From the NCBI GenBank assembly GCA_043818215.1, contig JBDRGC010000335.1, positions 1-14,642 of the forward strand: 14,642 nt of DNA, in the 5' to 3' direction. Both the position numbers and the translations under genes were made by a program. The notes beneath the pieces are model-generated. The model was not told the DNA's origin. It searched no databases and worked only from the letters and a program-made list of their open reading frames with translations. The DNA is from JBDRGC01 sp043818215. Lineage in GTDB: Bacteria > Chloroflexota > Anaerolineae > Anaerolineales > UBA11858. Shown here one piece after another: positions 14,635 to 14,642 of the stretch (the first letter of the stretch is position 1; every line of letters starts with the position of its first letter).

Positions 14635-14642
14635 CAAAGTAG

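Overview
The window looks like a bacterial chromosome fragment, most likely from an uncultured Chloroflexota (Anaerolineae-like) organism. This is inferred from the style of the solute-binding lipoprotein (a short LVAAC lipobox followed by a Pro/Thr/Glu/Val repeat linker), the moderate GC content, the use of GTG and TTG starts, and the short-unit tandem repeats between genes. No rRNA, tRNA or recognisable CRISPR array was seen.

Left part (about 1-5471, plus strand). After a low-complexity G/C-homopolymer edge comes a tightly overlapping three-gene operon. The first gene encodes a 1074-residue protein with three RAMP (Cas7-like) units and a long, probably helical segment between units 1 and 2. 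The second encodes a 307-residue protein with a two-CxxC zinc ribbon that I do not recognise. The third encodes a Cas6-family pre-crRNA endoribonuclease-like protein. Together they look like the effector and crRNA-processing part of a type III-like CRISPR system with fused Cas7 units. Cas10, Cas1/Cas2, a CARF effector and a CRISPR array are not in the window. A promoter-like sequence precedes the fusion gene, so it may be the first gene of its transcript. This is the most interesting part of the window.

Middle part (5523-12480, minus strand). An SDR oxidoreductase and an alkaline-phosphatase-superfamily phosphodiesterase form a GTGA-overlapping pair. Upstream of them lie a 79-bp inverted-repeat element and then an intrinsic terminator. 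The terminator ends a carbohydrate-type ABC importer operon in the order MalF-like permease, MalG-like permease, lipoprotein binding protein, with no ATPase gene. The MalF-like permease carries about 240 extra residues of predicted membrane helices. A promoter candidate with an 11-bp tandem repeat against its -35 lies upstream of the operon.

Right part (12200-14642). A guanylate kinase gene (gmk) and a rhomboid protease gene overlap by ATGA on the minus strand. They are flanked on both sides by directly oriented copies of one composite tandem repeat, with 15 and 3 copies of a 7-bp unit. A divergent FmdB-type zinc-ribbon gene follows, ending in a Met-Gly-Gly repeat tail whose DNA is strongly G-quadruplex prone.
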